Shown here: positions 1 through 8,445 of the stretch, piece by piece | Layout of the letters: each line of letters begins with the position of its first letter | Numbering within the stretch: the first letter of the stretch is position 1 | Source: an uncultured Oscillospiraceae bacterium | Lineage (GTDB): Bacteria; Bacillota; Clostridia; Oscillospirales; Oscillospiraceae | DNA length: 64,000 bases | Reading direction: 5' to 3' | Assembly (NCBI GenBank): GCA_950075865.1 | Contig: CATMVA010000004.1 | Location: 1-64,000, forward strand | The notes under the pieces: model-generated | Databases searched by the model: none | What the model was told of the DNA's origin: nothing | The model's input: the letters and a program-made list of their open reading frames with translations, nothing else | Translations under genes and position numbers: made by a program

Positions 1-86
1 TCCTCTTCTGGTGTCTTTCTTCGTCTTCACGTTGTTTAATTTACAAGGTGCACGCCTGTTCACATTGGTCATTTCCGCCGCGAACT
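1..86 (-). other. Leader of a presumptive rRNA operon, running off the left edge
   Basis: Read on the minus strand, the bases after the promoter at 92-120 form a non-coding leader with the motif CACCTTGTAAATTAAACAAC. This resembles the leader upstream of 16S rRNA genes in clostridia. No rRNA sequence is inside the window, so the assignment rests on the leader motif and the strong promoter. It could instead lead another stable RNA. Confidence 0.5.
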
Positions 87-91
87 TTGTT

Positions 92-120
92 AGGATACCA
101 CCCGTTCCCGTTTTTGTCAA
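92..120 (-). promoter_or_regulatory. Sigma-A type promoter, probably rrn P
   Basis: On the minus strand, -35 TTGACA (115-120) and -10 TATCCT (92-97) are 17 bp apart. An A/T-rich stretch lies directly upstream (121-155), as in UP-element-assisted rRNA promoters. Confidence 0.65.
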
Positions 121-164
121 TACCCTTTTTTCAAATTTTTTAGATTTTTTTAAGATGGCCAATT

Positions 165-194
165 ATGGTAAACAAAAAGAGGCTTTTCTGTCAA
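165..194 (-). promoter_or_regulatory. Possible second upstream promoter of the same transcript
   Basis: Minus-strand TTGACA (189-194) and TACCAT (165-170) are 18 bp apart, with TATA-rich DNA upstream. Tandem promoters are common ahead of rRNA operons. The -10 is weak, so this is only a candidate. Confidence 0.3.
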
Positions 195-230
195 CTATAA
201 TATATAAGGTATGCTTTCCCCGGTTTCAGA

Positions 231-273
231 CAAAATTTAACCCCCCGGCCTTCCTTCAGACCGGGGGGTTAAA
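231..273. terminator. Strong bidirectional intrinsic terminator
   Basis: A 13-bp perfect stem pairs 236-248 with 261-273 around a CCCCCCGG core. An A/T tract on each side gives U-runs on both strands. On the minus strand it closes the ncRNA transcript that starts near 551. Confidence 0.75.
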
Positions 274-551
274 ACTGAGCGGGTTCTATCACTATTGTTT
301 ACCTCTCTTTCTTCAGAATGTTTTGCTTGCTCGAAACCGGAACGCGCGACATGATCCTTGCCTGCAGCTACCTGAAACTCGGTGGGACACTCATCGTTCC
401 CTTGGCTCACATTGTGTGAGTGGTTTGGAGTCTGCGACTTTGGAACTTGCCTTGCTCTGATCTCGATCTGCCGGGGCCACATCTCTTGGCTCCCTTTCCA
501 GAAAGGGTTCTTCTGGTTGGACCTCTCAGCCCATTGGACTCACCTCTTTCT
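236..551 (-). ncRNA. Structured non-coding RNA, class unassigned
   Basis: This is a stretch of about 315 nt with its own sigma-A promoter (558-586) at one end and a strong terminator (231-273) at the other. The minus-strand frame it contains (81 codons) has no Shine-Dalgarno sequence and no recognisable protein features. Inside are perfect hairpins: CCCTTT-N4-AAAGGG (492-507), CTCACA-N3-TGTGAG (406-420) and an enclosing GTTCC/GGAAC pair. The RNA start also carries CCAGAAAG, able to pair with a later CTTTCTGG. I see no signature of RNase P, tmRNA, SRP RNA or a T-box. A member of a clostridial family such as raiA-motif RNA or 6S is possible, but I cannot establish this by eye. Confidence 0.6.
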
Positions 552-557
552 GGTTAC

Positions 558-586
558 ATTGTACAATACCTTCCCACCTTTGTCAA
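558..586 (-). promoter_or_regulatory. Promoter of the unassigned ncRNA
   Basis: Minus-strand TTGACA (581-586), 17 bp, TACAAT (558-563). This is near consensus. The start is expected around 551. Confidence 0.7.
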
Positions 587-636
587 GTGTTTTTATCTAT
601 TTTTTTTGAAAATATTTTTCACCCCTAGTGAAAATC

Positions 637-668
637 AAAAATGCCGGAGGAATCCCCTCCGGCATTTT
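637..668 (-). terminator. Intrinsic terminator of the glycoside-hydrolase-like gene
   Basis: The stem ATGCCGGAGG/CCTCCGGCAT is followed on the minus strand by a T-rich tract, just 3' of the stop codon at 673. Confidence 0.75.
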
Positions 669-672
669 AATC

Positions 673-1908
673 TTACTCCTCCGCCGGCAGCAGTCCGGCG
701 TCGCTGTAATTGTTCTGGGCGTTCCACAGGATCCACTCGGTATAACCCGCATCGTAGGTGGCCTGGATCTGGGCCCGGATCTCCTCCCCGCCGTATGTGA
801 TGTGCCCCGTAACCCAGGTGGCGGTAAAGGCCTGGAGCCAGGGCCGGACCCCCGCCCTCGTCTCCTCGTCCACGCCGGACAGGGCCCGCTGGGAGGCCGA
901 AAGGGCGGCAAAAATGGTCTCGTACGGGTGGGCGTCGGGCACATCCAGGTTGAAAGCCCCGGCCACATAGTGTGAGGGGTAGATCATGGGGCAGATAAAG
1001 TCCACCGTCTCCCCCATCCGGGCGTAATCCTGTCCCAGGAAGGCTCCGTCCGAACGGTTGGTGATGACCACACCAAACACGTCGGCCGACAGCCAGACCC
1101 CTTTCTCCTTCAACACCTGTCTCAGTTCCTCCAGAAATTCGGTGACCCCGTCGGTCCGTTCCTTCCCCTCGGCCGAGAGGCCGAAATCCAGATCCCCCGT
1201 CCCCTTTCCGGCGGGGAAACGGACATAGTCCATCTGGACTTCGTCAAAGCCGGCGTCGGCGGCTGCCAGAGCGATCTCGGTCAGATAGTCCCGCACCCCC
1301 TGCTCAAAGGGGTTGACCCAGTACAGCGTCCCGCTCTCGGCCACGCCGGAGCCGTCGGACTTGCGGAGCATGTACTCAGGCTTGGCCTCGGCCAGGGTGG
1401 GGTCCTTGAAGGAGACGACCCGTGCGATGGTGTAGATCCCGTGCTCCCTGAGCTTCTCCACCAGAGCGGGCAGGTCACTGATGTACCGCACACAGGCCCC
1501 GATCTCCCTGGGGGTGCTCCCCTCCGGCATCCGGAAGGTCACCTTGCCCTCGTCCCCCTTGATGTCGATGACCACCGCATTGAGCTCGGTACGGTCAATG
1601 AGGTCGATGATCTTGTCCATATAGGGGTCGCCCGCCACCGGGCCGGACACATAGACTCCCTTCACCGCCTCGGGCTTCTCCCGCATGGGTTCCGGGGTGG
1701 GGGTGGGCTCGGGAGTGGGGGTGACGATGGGCGTCGGCTCAGGGGTCTCCTCCACCGCCGCCGTCGGGAACAGCAGTCCCCGGCCAAACCACAGTCCCAG
1801 GACCAGCAGCGCCAGAATCACCGGGATCACGATCACAATGCCCCGGCCGCCGCCTCGGCTGCCCCGGTAACGCGTACCTATATATCCTCCGCCTCTGTAT
1901 CCTCCCAT
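673..1908 (-). CDS. Membrane-anchored putative glycoside hydrolase (DUF4015 family)
   Basis: A 411-residue protein. Residues 1-25 are Gly/Arg-rich and cytoplasmic. Residues 26-48 form one membrane segment (IVIVIPVILALLVLG). Residues 50-75 are a Thr-Pro-Glu-Pro linker. From about residue 84 (GVYVSGP) to the end runs a TIM-barrel-like domain with ELNAVVIDIKGDEG, DEVQMDYVRFP and SADVFGVV, typical of the DUF4015/GH13-like hydrolase family. It probably acts on a glycan outside the cell; the substrate is unknown. The ATG start has AGAGGAGA upstream. It is monocistronic, between its own terminator and that of clpB. Confidence 0.8.
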   Translation of the reverse strand: MGGYRGGGYIGTRYRGSRGGGRGIVIVIPVILALLVLGLWFGRGLLFPTAAVEETPEPTPIVTPTPEPTPTPEPMREKPEAVKGVYVSGPVAGDPYMDKIIDLIDRTELNAVVIDIKGDEGKVTFRMPEGSTPREIGACVRYISDLPALVEKLREHGIYTIARVVSFKDPTLAEAKPEYMLRKSDGSGVAESGTLYWVNPFEQGVRDYLTEIALAAADAGFDEVQMDYVRFPAGKGTGDLDFGLSAEGKERTDGVTEFLEELRQVLKEKGVWLSADVFGVVITNRSDGAFLGQDYARMGETVDFICPMIYPSHYVAGAFNLDVPDAHPYETIFAALSASQRALSGVDEETRAGVRPWLQAFTATWVTGHITYGGEEIRAQIQATYDAGYTEWILWNAQNNYSDAGLLPAEE

Positions 1909-1997
1909 GGTATCTTCTCCTCTTTCCCACCGGGGGTGATTGATTCGATACAGGAATTATACCTTCTTTCCCTCTTTTGCACAAGAGCTTTTTCGAC

Positions 1998-2029
1998 AAA
2001 AAAAGAGGCCGGAGCACCGCTCCGGCCTC
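1998..2029 (-). terminator. clpB terminator
   Basis: A perfect GAGGCCGGAGC/GCTCCGGCCTC stem (2005-2029) is followed on the minus strand by seven T. It lies 16 nt past the clpB stop. Confidence 0.85.
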
Positions 2030-2044
2030 AAAATAGTCTGGTAA

Positions 2045-4639
2045 TTATTGCAGGACCAACTGACCTTCCCGGCAGTCTACCGTAATGGTCTGTCCAGGGG
2101 ACACCGTCCCGGCGATGATGGCCCGGCTCACCAGAGTCTCCACCGTATGCTGAAGGTACCGGCGCAAGGGTCTGGCGCCGTACAGCGGATCGTAGGCACT
2201 GTCCATGATCTGTCCCTTGGCCGCCTCGGTCAGCCGGCAGGTGATCTCCTTGTCGGCCAGGCGAGCGTTGATCTCCCCCAGCATCAGGTCCAGGATATGG
2301 CCCACATTCTCCCGAGTCAGGGGCTTGTAGAAAACGATCTCGTCCAACCGGTTCAGGAACTCGGGCCGGAAGGACTGCTTCAGAAGGGCATTCACCGCCT
2401 CCCGGGCCTCCCGGCCGATCTCCCCATCGGGTCCGATGCCCTCCAGCAGATACTGGGAGCCCAGGTTGGAGGTAAGAATGATGACCGTGTTCTTGAAGTC
2501 CACCGTCCGGCCCTGACCGTCGGTGATCCGCCCGTCGTCCAGCACTTGGAGGAGCACATTGAATACATCCGGGTGGGCCTTCTCCACCTCGTCAAAGAGG
2601 ACCACGGAGTAGGGGCTGCGGCGGACCGACTCGGTGAGTTGGCCCCCCTCCTCATAGCCCACATACCCCGGAGGGGCGCCGATGAGCCGGGAAACGCTGA
2701 ACTTCTCCATATATTCGCTCATGTCGATACGGACCAGATTCTTTTCACTGTCAAACAGGGTGGCGGCCAAAGTCTTGGCCAACTCGGTCTTTCCCACGCC
2801 GGTGGGTCCCAGGAACAAAAAGGAGCCGATGGGCTTGTTAGGGTCGGCGATGCCCGCCCGGCTTCTCAGAATGGCCTCACTCACCAGCCGGACCGCCTCG
2901 TCCTGGCCCACCACCCGCTGATGGAGGATGTCCTCCAGGTGGAGGAGCTTTTCCCGCTCCCCCTCCATGAGGCGGGAGACCGGGACCCCAGTCCACCGCT
3001 CCACGATGAGGGCCACCTCCTCCTCGGTGACCTTGTCCCGCAGGAGGGAGCCCTCCCTCCCCTGGTTGGCCACGGCTTCCTCGGCCTCCAGAGCCTTCTG
3101 AAGCTCTGGGATATGCCCGTACTGAAGCTGGGCTGCCTTCTCCAGGTCGTACTCCCGCTGGGCTTTCTGGAGTTCGGCGTTGGCGTCCTCCAGTTTCTGA
3201 CGGAGCTTTTGGACCTTGCCGATGGCATTTTTCTCGTTGTCCCATTGGGCCTTCTTGGCCTTGAACTCCTCCCGCAGATCGCTCAGTTCCCTGCGGATGT
3301 CGGCCAGATGCTCCTGGGAGAGCTTGTCGGTCTCCTTCACCAGGGCGGCCTCCTCGATCTCCAGCTGTGTCATCTTGCCCTGGAGCACATCCAGCTCGGT
3401 GGGCATGGAGTCGATCTCGGTCCGCACGGTGGCGCAGGCCTCATCGATGAGGTCGATGGCCTTATCGGGCAGGAACCGGTCAGTGATATACCGGTTGGAG
3501 AGAGTGGCGGCGGCGATGATGGCCCCGTCGGTGATCTTCACCCCGTGGTAGACCTGGTAACGCTCCTTCAGGCCCCGGAGGATGGCCACCGTGTCCTCCA
3601 CGGTGGGCTCCTTCACCATCACGGGCTGGAACCGCCGCTCCAGGGCGGCATCCTTCTCAATATACTGCCGGTACTCGTTGAGGGTAGTGGCCCCGATGCA
3701 GTGGAGCTCCCCACGGGCCAGCAGCGGCTTGAGCAGATTGCCCGCGTCCATGGATCCCTCGGTCTTTCCGGCTCCCACGATGGTGTGAAGCTCGTCGATG
3801 AAGAGGATGATCCGCCCCTCGGACTTCTTCACCTCACCCAAGACAGCCTTCAGCCGCTCCTCAAACTCCCCCCGGTACTTGGCCCCGGCAATAAGGGAGC
3901 CCATGTCCAGAGCAAAAACGGTCTTATTCTTCAGGGAGGCGGGTACGTCCCCCTTCACGATCCGCTGAGCCAGCCCCTCGGCGATGGCAGTCTTGCCCAC
4001 GCCGGGCTCGCCAATAAGCACCGGGTTGTTCTTGGTCTTGCGGGACAGGATCCGGATCACATTCCGGATCTCCTCGTCCCGCCCGATCACCGGATCCAGC
4101 TTGTTCTGCCGGGCCCGCTCCACCAGGTCGGAGCCGTACTTTTTCAGCGCGTCGTAGGTCTCCTCCGGGTTATCCGAGGTCACCCGCTGGCTGCCCCGGA
4201 CCGTCGAGAGAGCCTGAAGGATCCCCTCCTCTGTCACCCGGTAGGTCCGGTAAGTCTCCCCCAGCTCCCGGTCAGGAACCTTCACCAAACCCAGCAGGAG
4301 GTGCTCCACCGAAACGTACTCATCCTTCATCTGCCGGGCCGTGTCCTCTGCGGTATTGAGGGCCTTGTCAACCCCTTGGGAGACATAGACCTTTCCGGCC
4401 TCCCGCCCCGGACCGGAGACCTTGGGCAGCTTCTCCACCTGGGCACGCACCGCGGCGGAAAAGGACTCTACGGTAAGTCCCATATTGCTCAAAAGCTGAG
4501 GCACCAAGCCATTTTCAGCCTGGAGCAGGGCCATCAGGAGATGGCCCTGCTCGATCTGCTGATTACCGTATTGTGCCGCAAGGGTTTGAGCATCCCGGAC
4601 CGCCTCCAGGGATTTTTGTGTGTAATTTTGTCCGTTCAT
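2045..4639 (-). CDS. clpB: ATP-dependent disaggregase ClpB
   Basis: An 864-residue Hsp100 chaperone that, with DnaK, pulls polypeptides out of aggregates through a hexameric pore. The order is full: N-domain (about 1-145), AAA1 with Walker A GEPGVGKT near residue 209, a long coiled-coil middle domain (about 410-520, rich in Glu/Lys/Leu) that separates ClpB from ClpA/ClpX, AAA2 with GPTGVGKT near 610 and the [13 protein letters not shown] pore loop, and a C-terminal D2 domain. The length is normal. The start has GGAAAGGACG upstream. It lies 93 nt downstream of hsp20 and is probably partly co-transcribed from the CIRCE-controlled promoter through the intervening hairpin. Confidence 0.97.
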   Translation of the reverse strand: MNGQNYTQKSLEAVRDAQTLAAQYGNQQIEQGHLLMALLQAENGLVPQLLSNMGLTVESFSAAVRAQVEKLPKVSGPGREAGKVYVSQGVDKALNTAEDTARQMKDEYVSVEHLLLGLVKVPDRELGETYRTYRVTEEGILQALSTVRGSQRVTSDNPEETYDALKKYGSDLVERARQNKLDPVIGRDEEIRNVIRILSRKTKNNPVLIGEPGVGKTAIAEGLAQRIVKGDVPASLKNKTVFALDMGSLIAGAKYRGEFEERLKAVLGEVKKSEGRIILFIDELHTIVGAGKTEGSMDAGNLLKPLLARGELHCIGATTLNEYRQYIEKDAALERRFQPVMVKEPTVEDTVAILRGLKERYQVYHGVKITDGAIIAAATLSNRYITDRFLPDKAIDLIDEACATVRTEIDSMPTELDVLQGKMTQLEIEEAALVKETDKLSQEHLADIRRELSDLREEFKAKKAQWDNEKNAIGKVQKLRQKLEDANAELQKAQREYDLEKAAQLQYGHIPELQKALEAEEAVANQGREGSLLRDKVTEEEVALIVERWTGVPVSRLMEGEREKLLHLEDILHQRVVGQDEAVRLVSEAILRSRAGIADPNKPIGSFLFLGPTGVGKTELAKTLAATLFDSEKNLVRIDMSEYMEKFSVSRLIGAPPGYVGYEEGGQLTESVRRSPYSVVLFDEVEKAHPDVFNVLLQVLDDGRITDGQGRTVDFKNTVIILTSNLGSQYLLEGIGPDGEIGREAREAVNALLKQSFRPEFLNRLDEIVFYKPLTRENVGHILDLMLGEINARLADKEITCRLTEAAKGQIMDSAYDPLYGARPLRRYLQHTVETLVSRAIIAGTVSPGQTITVDCREGQLVLQ

Positions 4640-4664
4640 GCAGAATTCACGTCCTTTCCTTACG

Positions 4665-4697
4665 AAAAGGGCCGGCCGGGTATTGTCCGGCCGGCCC
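4665..4697 (-). terminator. Hairpin between hsp20 and clpB
   Basis: A perfect 11-bp stem GGGCCGGCCGG/CCGGCCGGCCC with only four T after it on the minus strand. It may be a partial terminator that lowers clpB expression relative to hsp20. Confidence 0.6.
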
Positions 4698-4732
4698 CTC
4701 CGGGGTATTGTGCCGCAACAGTTTTCGGTCTT

Positions 4733-5164
4733 TTACTGAATGGCGATGCGATGGGTCTCGGGTTCGACGGGACGGGCCTTGGGGAGAGTCACGGACAAAA
4801 CGCCGCTTTCGTATGCGGCTGTAATGCCGGAGGTCTCGATGCCGGTCACGTCGAAGCTGCGCTGGAAGGAACCGAAGCGGCGCTCACGGCGGATATAGGC
4901 GCCGTTCTCAGATCTTGAATCCTTACTGGCAGAATGGGTTGCGGTAATAGTGAGGATGCCGTCCTTCAGGTCCAGGGAGATATCCTCCTTCTGAAACCCG
5001 GGAAGCTCGGCCTCCAGGATGTAGCTGTCGCCCGAATCGAGGATATCGGTGCGGAAAGCAGGGAGTTCTGCATTGGATTTCCGGAAAAAGTCCCGGGTAA
5101 AGTTATCAAATGTATCGAACAGGTTTACGTCGCTGCGGTCAAAGGGAAGCATACCAAACATCAT
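4733..5164 (-). CDS. Small heat-shock protein, Hsp20/alpha-crystallin family
   Basis: A 143-residue ATP-independent holdase. The alpha-crystallin domain spans about residues 35-135, with the family's AELPGFQKEDISLDLKDGILTI segment and the late G-x-L motif (ESGVLSVTLPK). The N-terminal MMFGMLPFDR is typical of clostridial members. I use ATG 5164, not the in-frame ATG at 5239, because AAGGAG sits 8 nt before 5164 and the extra N-terminal residues look non-coding. A perfect CIRCE operator lies 215 nt upstream, so HrcA control is expected. clpB follows. Confidence 0.93.
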   Translation of the reverse strand: MMFGMLPFDRSDVNLFDTFDNFTRDFFRKSNAELPAFRTDILDSGDSYILEAELPGFQKEDISLDLKDGILTITATHSASKDSRSENGAYIRRERRFGSFQRSFDVTGIETSGITAAYESGVLSVTLPKARPVEPETHRIAIQ

Positions 5165-5379
5165 GATCGTCTCCTTAATTGTATTGTGTTGTATTTCGGT
5201 TGTACGTGTTTTAGGGCAGGTTTGAGGCTGTTTTGGCACTCTTTGATTCTATTTGCTAATGTTTTGAAACTCCATTGGACTTACCTCGATTCTTGTCTTG
5301 CTCGCTCCCGCTTTCTGAAACAGAGTATAATCAACAGTTATGAATAAATGTACCAGAAATTGTGTCTAAATTGTAAACG
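5165..5379 (-). other. Long 5' leader of hsp20
   Basis: About 215 nt separate the CIRCE element from the hsp20 start. Apart from the Shine-Dalgarno AAGGAG it holds no gene. It contains GAGGTAAGTCCAATGG (minus strand, near 5270-5285), which matches 14 of 16 bases of a motif at the start of the ncRNA at 236-551. It could carry RNA-level control such as a thermometer; no known class is recognised. Confidence 0.4.
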
Positions 5380-5406
5380 TTAGCACTCTATATATTTGAG
5401 TGCTAA
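5380..5406. promoter_or_regulatory. CIRCE element (HrcA operator)
   Basis: A perfect copy of the consensus: TTAGCACTC (5380-5388), a 9-bp spacer, GAGTGCTAA (5398-5406). The spacer contains TATATA, which, with TTTATC at 5413-5418 on the minus strand, could be the hsp20 promoter, so bound HrcA would cover the -10. Confidence 0.95.
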
Positions 5407-5422
5407 TTTCGGGATAAATATT

Positions 5423-5449
5423 GAGCCTGCCCTAGGATGGGGCAGGCTC
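5423..5449 (-). terminator. Terminator-like hairpin after marR
   Basis: A 10-bp perfect stem GAGCCTGCCC/GGGCAGGCTC just after the marR stop. The T-tract on the minus strand is poor, so termination may be inefficient. Confidence 0.55.
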
Positions 5450-5455
5450 TTATCC

Positions 5456-5902
5456 TTACGATCCAAACAGGGAGGAAATGTCAATCTCCTGGGCCCGCCG
5501 CTGTAGGAAGCTGGTGCTCTCAACCAGAACGGCCACCCGCTCATCGCTGAGGCCCTTAAATATTTCGTTGTCCCACGCATCCATCGCCTGTATGATCCGG
5601 TTGGCCACTTGGGCGCCGGCAGGAGTGACGTTGGTCAGCTTGCGGCGCTGATTGGTCTCGTCCACGCTCCGGAGTAAATAACCTCTTTGCTCCATGGCCT
5701 TCAGGCTGCGTGCCACAGCGGCGGCATCCAAGGCCAAAGCCTCGGCAATATGGTCCTGAGTCACGCCCGGATTGGCCAGAAGGTATTGCAGGATGATCCC
5801 CTCGTCAAAGGAGATCCCCAGCCGCTTAAAGGCCTTTTTCATGTAGATCTGGATCTTTCGGTAGTAAATGCCCGCATGGCTGTTGAAGCGCTCTAATCGC
5901 AT
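5456..5902 (-). CDS. MarR-family transcriptional regulator
   Basis: 148 residues, normal MarR length. A winged helix covers about residues 25-100: the recognition region reads VTQDHIAEALALDAAAVARSLKAMEQRGYLLR, followed by the wing DETNQRRKLTNVTPAG. The start at ATG 5902 is chosen because GAGGTG precedes it; the upstream in-frame ATG (5965) lies inside the promoter. It is divergent from the acyltransferase-buk-ptb operon across 150 bp holding facing promoters and a palindrome, so it probably autoregulates and controls that operon. The ligand is unknown. Confidence 0.88.
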   Translation of the reverse strand: MRLERFNSHAGIYYRKIQIYMKKAFKRLGISFDEGIILQYLLANPGVTQDHIAEALALDAAAVARSLKAMEQRGYLLRSVDETNQRRKLTNVTPAGAQVANRIIQAMDAWDNEIFKGLSDERVAVLVESTSFLQRRAQEIDISSLFGS

Positions 5903-5930
5903 AGTGACACCTCGTTTGATAGATGGTATC

Positions 5931-5959
5931 ATTATAACAGAGATCCCCGAAAACATCAA
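5931..5959 (-). promoter_or_regulatory. marR promoter
   Basis: Minus-strand TTGATG (5954-5959), 17 bp, TATAAT (5931-5936). Confidence 0.7.
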
Positions 5960-5976
5960 CCGCATAAAAGAAAAAA

Positions 5977-5987
5977 TGATTTAATCA
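5977..5987. promoter_or_regulatory. Candidate MarR operator
   Basis: The perfect palindrome TGATT-T-AATCA lies 4 bp upstream of the -35 box of the rightward promoter and 18 bp from the -35 of marR. Its position between two divergent promoters fits a MarR site; binding is inferred. Confidence 0.45.
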
Positions 5988-5991
5988 ACTA

Positions 5992-6020
5992 TTGACAAAA
6001 TCATGATATTGGTGTACCAT
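5992..6020 (+). promoter_or_regulatory. Promoter of the acyltransferase-buk-ptb operon
   Basis: TTGACA (5992-5997), 17 bp, TACCAT (6015-6020), 32 bp before the first start codon. Confidence 0.7.
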
Positions 6021-6052
6021 GGCCTCATCCTAATCAGAAAGGGTGTCGTCCA

Positions 6053-7357
6053 ATGAAAAAAGAGAGAAACTTCACCATCGAATTTTATCGCTTTATGTTC
6101 GCGATAAATTTTATCGCCGTCCACGCGCTCATGATCTTCCCTTTGGGATACATGGGCTTTACCATGAGCGCGGCCCGGGACGCCTACATCTATGAGCAGG
6201 CCTTTGACGTGATCCTCCCCTTCATGATCTTTTCGGGCTTCTTTATGATGCAGAGCTTCCGGAAGGCAAAACGCGCCAGTCTGGAGCCGGTTTCCCCCGG
6301 CAGGCAAGCGTGGGGATACCTGTCCAGCCGGATCAAGAGCCTTCTGCCTCTGCTGCTCATCGGTATGCTGGCCGGCTGGCTGGCCAACGGCATCTGGAGG
6401 GGCTATACCCTTGACCAGTACCCCACCTACTTCCTCTCCTGCATCGGCGAGTTTCTCGGCCTCCAGCTCTCCGGCATCGGCATGGGTAACGGCTTTGTGG
6501 GGGCATGGGGCTCCACCTCCGCGGCGGTCCGGCTTCTGTGCAACACCCCCATGTGGTTCATCTCCGGCATTTTCATCTGCGGATACGCCGTCTATTATCT
6601 GCTGGCGAAGGACGAGGAAAAGTTCCTCGCTTGTATCCTTCCCGCCGTCTCGATCATTTTCCTCGGGAGCTGCTGGCTCACCGACACGCTGCCCCTGTGG
6701 AACGTGATGCTGGAGATCGGCGGGCTCACCATCAACACCGACCTGATCCTCATGTTCATCGGCCTCGGTATTGGCTGTGAGATCTGGGTGGCGGTGGACG
6801 CCCTCAAAAATAAGGAGTGGTCCACGGGTGGAAAACTCGCCCTCACCGTGGGGCAGATCATTGCCACTGCCGTCGTGCTGATCCGCACATGGGTCTCGGT
6901 CAACTCCTCCTTTATGCAGAATTACTTCAACATCGGCTGGGGCGCCACCCTTATCTTTTCCATCTTCTTCTGCTTCTCCATCCTGCTGGACGTGGACTAC
7001 CTCTCCCGCTGCCCCATTTTCCACAACAAGATTTGGAAGACCCCCGGCAGCCTCTCCCTCTATATCTATGTGATCCACTTCCCGGTCCTGATCTTCACCG
7101 CTCTCGCCATGGGCCTTCAAGGTTCGGCGGCCCGCTCCATGGCTAACGGAGTCACTCTGGAGACTCCCAACGGTCCCATCACTCTGGGTGTGCTCACCCA
7201 AGGGGACATCCAGACCCTGTTCATCACCTTTGGCCTTACTGTGGTCATTTCCATCATTCTGGGTTATCTGCTGATGCTGCTGAACACCAAAGTCATTCAG
7301 CCATGGATCAACAGCAAGCCTTGGTTCAAGAAGGGATCCGCCCCGGAGGAAGCGTAA
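6053..7357 (+). CDS. Membrane acyltransferase, acyltransferase-3 family
   Basis: 434 residues with about ten membrane segments, beginning FTIEFYRFMFAINFIAVHA, the family's opening R-F-x(4)-V-x(2)-H helix. Acyltransferase-3 proteins move acyl groups across or onto extracytoplasmic sugars. AAAGGGTG precedes the start. It is the first gene of an operon with buk and ptb: its stop codon is one base from the buk ATG, and the buk Shine-Dalgarno (GGAGG) lies within its last codons. The pairing with butyryl-phosphate enzymes is unusual. The acyl donor and acceptor are unknown. Confidence 0.85.
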   Translation: MKKERNFTIEFYRFMFAINFIAVHALMIFPLGYMGFTMSAARDAYIYEQAFDVILPFMIFSGFFMMQSFRKAKRASLEPVSPGRQAWGYLSSRIKSLLPLLLIGMLAGWLANGIWRGYTLDQYPTYFLSCIGEFLGLQLSGIGMGNGFVGAWGSTSAAVRLLCNTPMWFISGIFICGYAVYYLLAKDEEKFLACILPAVSIIFLGSCWLTDTLPLWNVMLEIGGLTINTDLILMFIGLGIGCEIWVAVDALKNKEWSTGGKLALTVGQIIATAVVLIRTWVSVNSSFMQNYFNIGWGATLIFSIFFCFSILLDVDYLSRCPIFHNKIWKTPGSLSLYIYVIHFPVLIFTALAMGLQGSAARSMANGVTLETPNGPITLGVLTQGDIQTLFITFGLTVVISIILGYLLMLLNTKVIQPWINSKPWFKKGSAPEEA

Positions 7358-7358
7358 G

Positions 7359-8426
7359 ATGTACCGTATTCTTACCATCAACATCGGCTCCACCTCTACC
7401 AAGCTGGCCTACTTCGAGGATGATTCCTGCGTCTGCCGGGAGAGCCTGTCCTACTCGGCCCAGGAGCTGGAGGGCTTCCCCACTTTCTGGGACCAAGAGG
7501 AGCTGCGCCGGGAAGACATCGAAGCCTTCATCGTGGAAAAGGGCATCCGGCTCAGCGAGCTGGACGCCGTGGCCGCTTGGGGCGGCCACACCGAGCCGGT
7601 GGAGGACGGCGTATATGCCATCACCGACAAGCTCTTGGAGCAGTCCCGAAGCGAAAAGTACGGGAACCACCCCGGTGATCTAGGTCCCCGGATCGCCGCC
7701 ACCCTGGCAAAGGCCTCCGGGAAAGCCGTAGCCCTGTCCATCGACCCGCCCACCATTGACGAGTTTTCTTCCCTTGCCCGGTACACCGGTCTCCCCGAGA
7801 TCACCCGGAAAAGCCGGATGCAGAGTCTGAACCAGAAGGCTACTGCCCGCCGGTACGCCAAAGACGTGGGGAAGCCCTACGAGGAGTTGGACCTGATCGT
7901 GGTAAACATGGGGGGCGGCACCAGCGTCGTGGCCCACAAGGGCGGCAAAATGGTGGACGCCAACAATGGTCTGGACGGGGACGGCCCCTTCGCCACCAAC
8001 CGGGCGGGAAGCCTTCCGGCCGGGGACCTGATTGACCTGTGCTTCTCAGGCACCTACACCCACGCCGAAATGCGGCGGAAAATCACGGGTCAGGGTGGCT
8101 TTGTGGGGCTGCTGGAAGAGAACGATATGCGGGTCATCACCACCCGGGCGGAGGCCGGCGACGCTAAAACTGCCGAGGTCTTGGACGCCATGATCTACCA
8201 GATCTGTAAGGAGGTGGGGGCCATGGCTGCCGTTTTGGACGGTCATGTGGATGCCATCCTCCTGACCGGCGGGGTGGCCCACTCGGACTACATTTCCGGC
8301 CGGCTCAAAAGCAAGCTGGCTTGGCTAGCCCCCGTGGAGACCTACGCGGGAGAGCTGGAGATGGAATCTCTGGGAAGCATGAGCTATGAAGCCCTGTCCG
8401 GCAAGCGGCCCATCAAGACTTTGTAA
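7359..8426 (+). CDS. buk: Butyrate kinase
   Basis: A 355-residue acetate/butyrate kinase of the ASKHA fold that makes ATP and butyrate from butyryl phosphate. Visible motifs are the N-terminal phosphate-1 loop ILTINIGSTSTKLAYF, the central VVNMGGGTSVVAHKGG and the C-terminal ILLTGGVAHSDY. The length matches Buk (about 355) rather than acetate kinase (about 400). It is coupled to the upstream acyltransferase and lies 19 nt before ptb. The gene order buk-ptb reverses the ptb-buk order of Clostridium acetobutylicum. Confidence 0.95.
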   Translation: MYRILTINIGSTSTKLAYFEDDSCVCRESLSYSAQELEGFPTFWDQEELRREDIEAFIVEKGIRLSELDAVAAWGGHTEPVEDGVYAITDKLLEQSRSEKYGNHPGDLGPRIAATLAKASGKAVALSIDPPTIDEFSSLARYTGLPEITRKSRMQSLNQKATARRYAKDVGKPYEELDLIVVNMGGGTSVVAHKGGKMVDANNGLDGDGPFATNRAGSLPAGDLIDLCFSGTYTHAEMRRKITGQGGFVGLLEENDMRVITTRAEAGDAKTAEVLDAMIYQICKEVGAMAAVLDGHVDAILLTGGVAHSDYISGRLKSKLAWLAPVETYAGELEMESLGSMSYEALSGKRPIKTL

Positions 8427-8445
8427 GGAGAGGAGGACAACCACT

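Noticed and set aside
237..482. 81-codon minus-strand gene in the first kilobase
   Set aside because: No Shine-Dalgarno, no recognisable protein pattern, and it overlaps strong RNA hairpins and a terminator. The ncRNA reading is better.
2048..4918. 956-codon open frame opposite clpB
   Set aside because: It is a GC-rich antisense shadow: low-complexity, Leu/Gly/His-rich, no Shine-Dalgarno or family features. ClpB on the other strand is certain.
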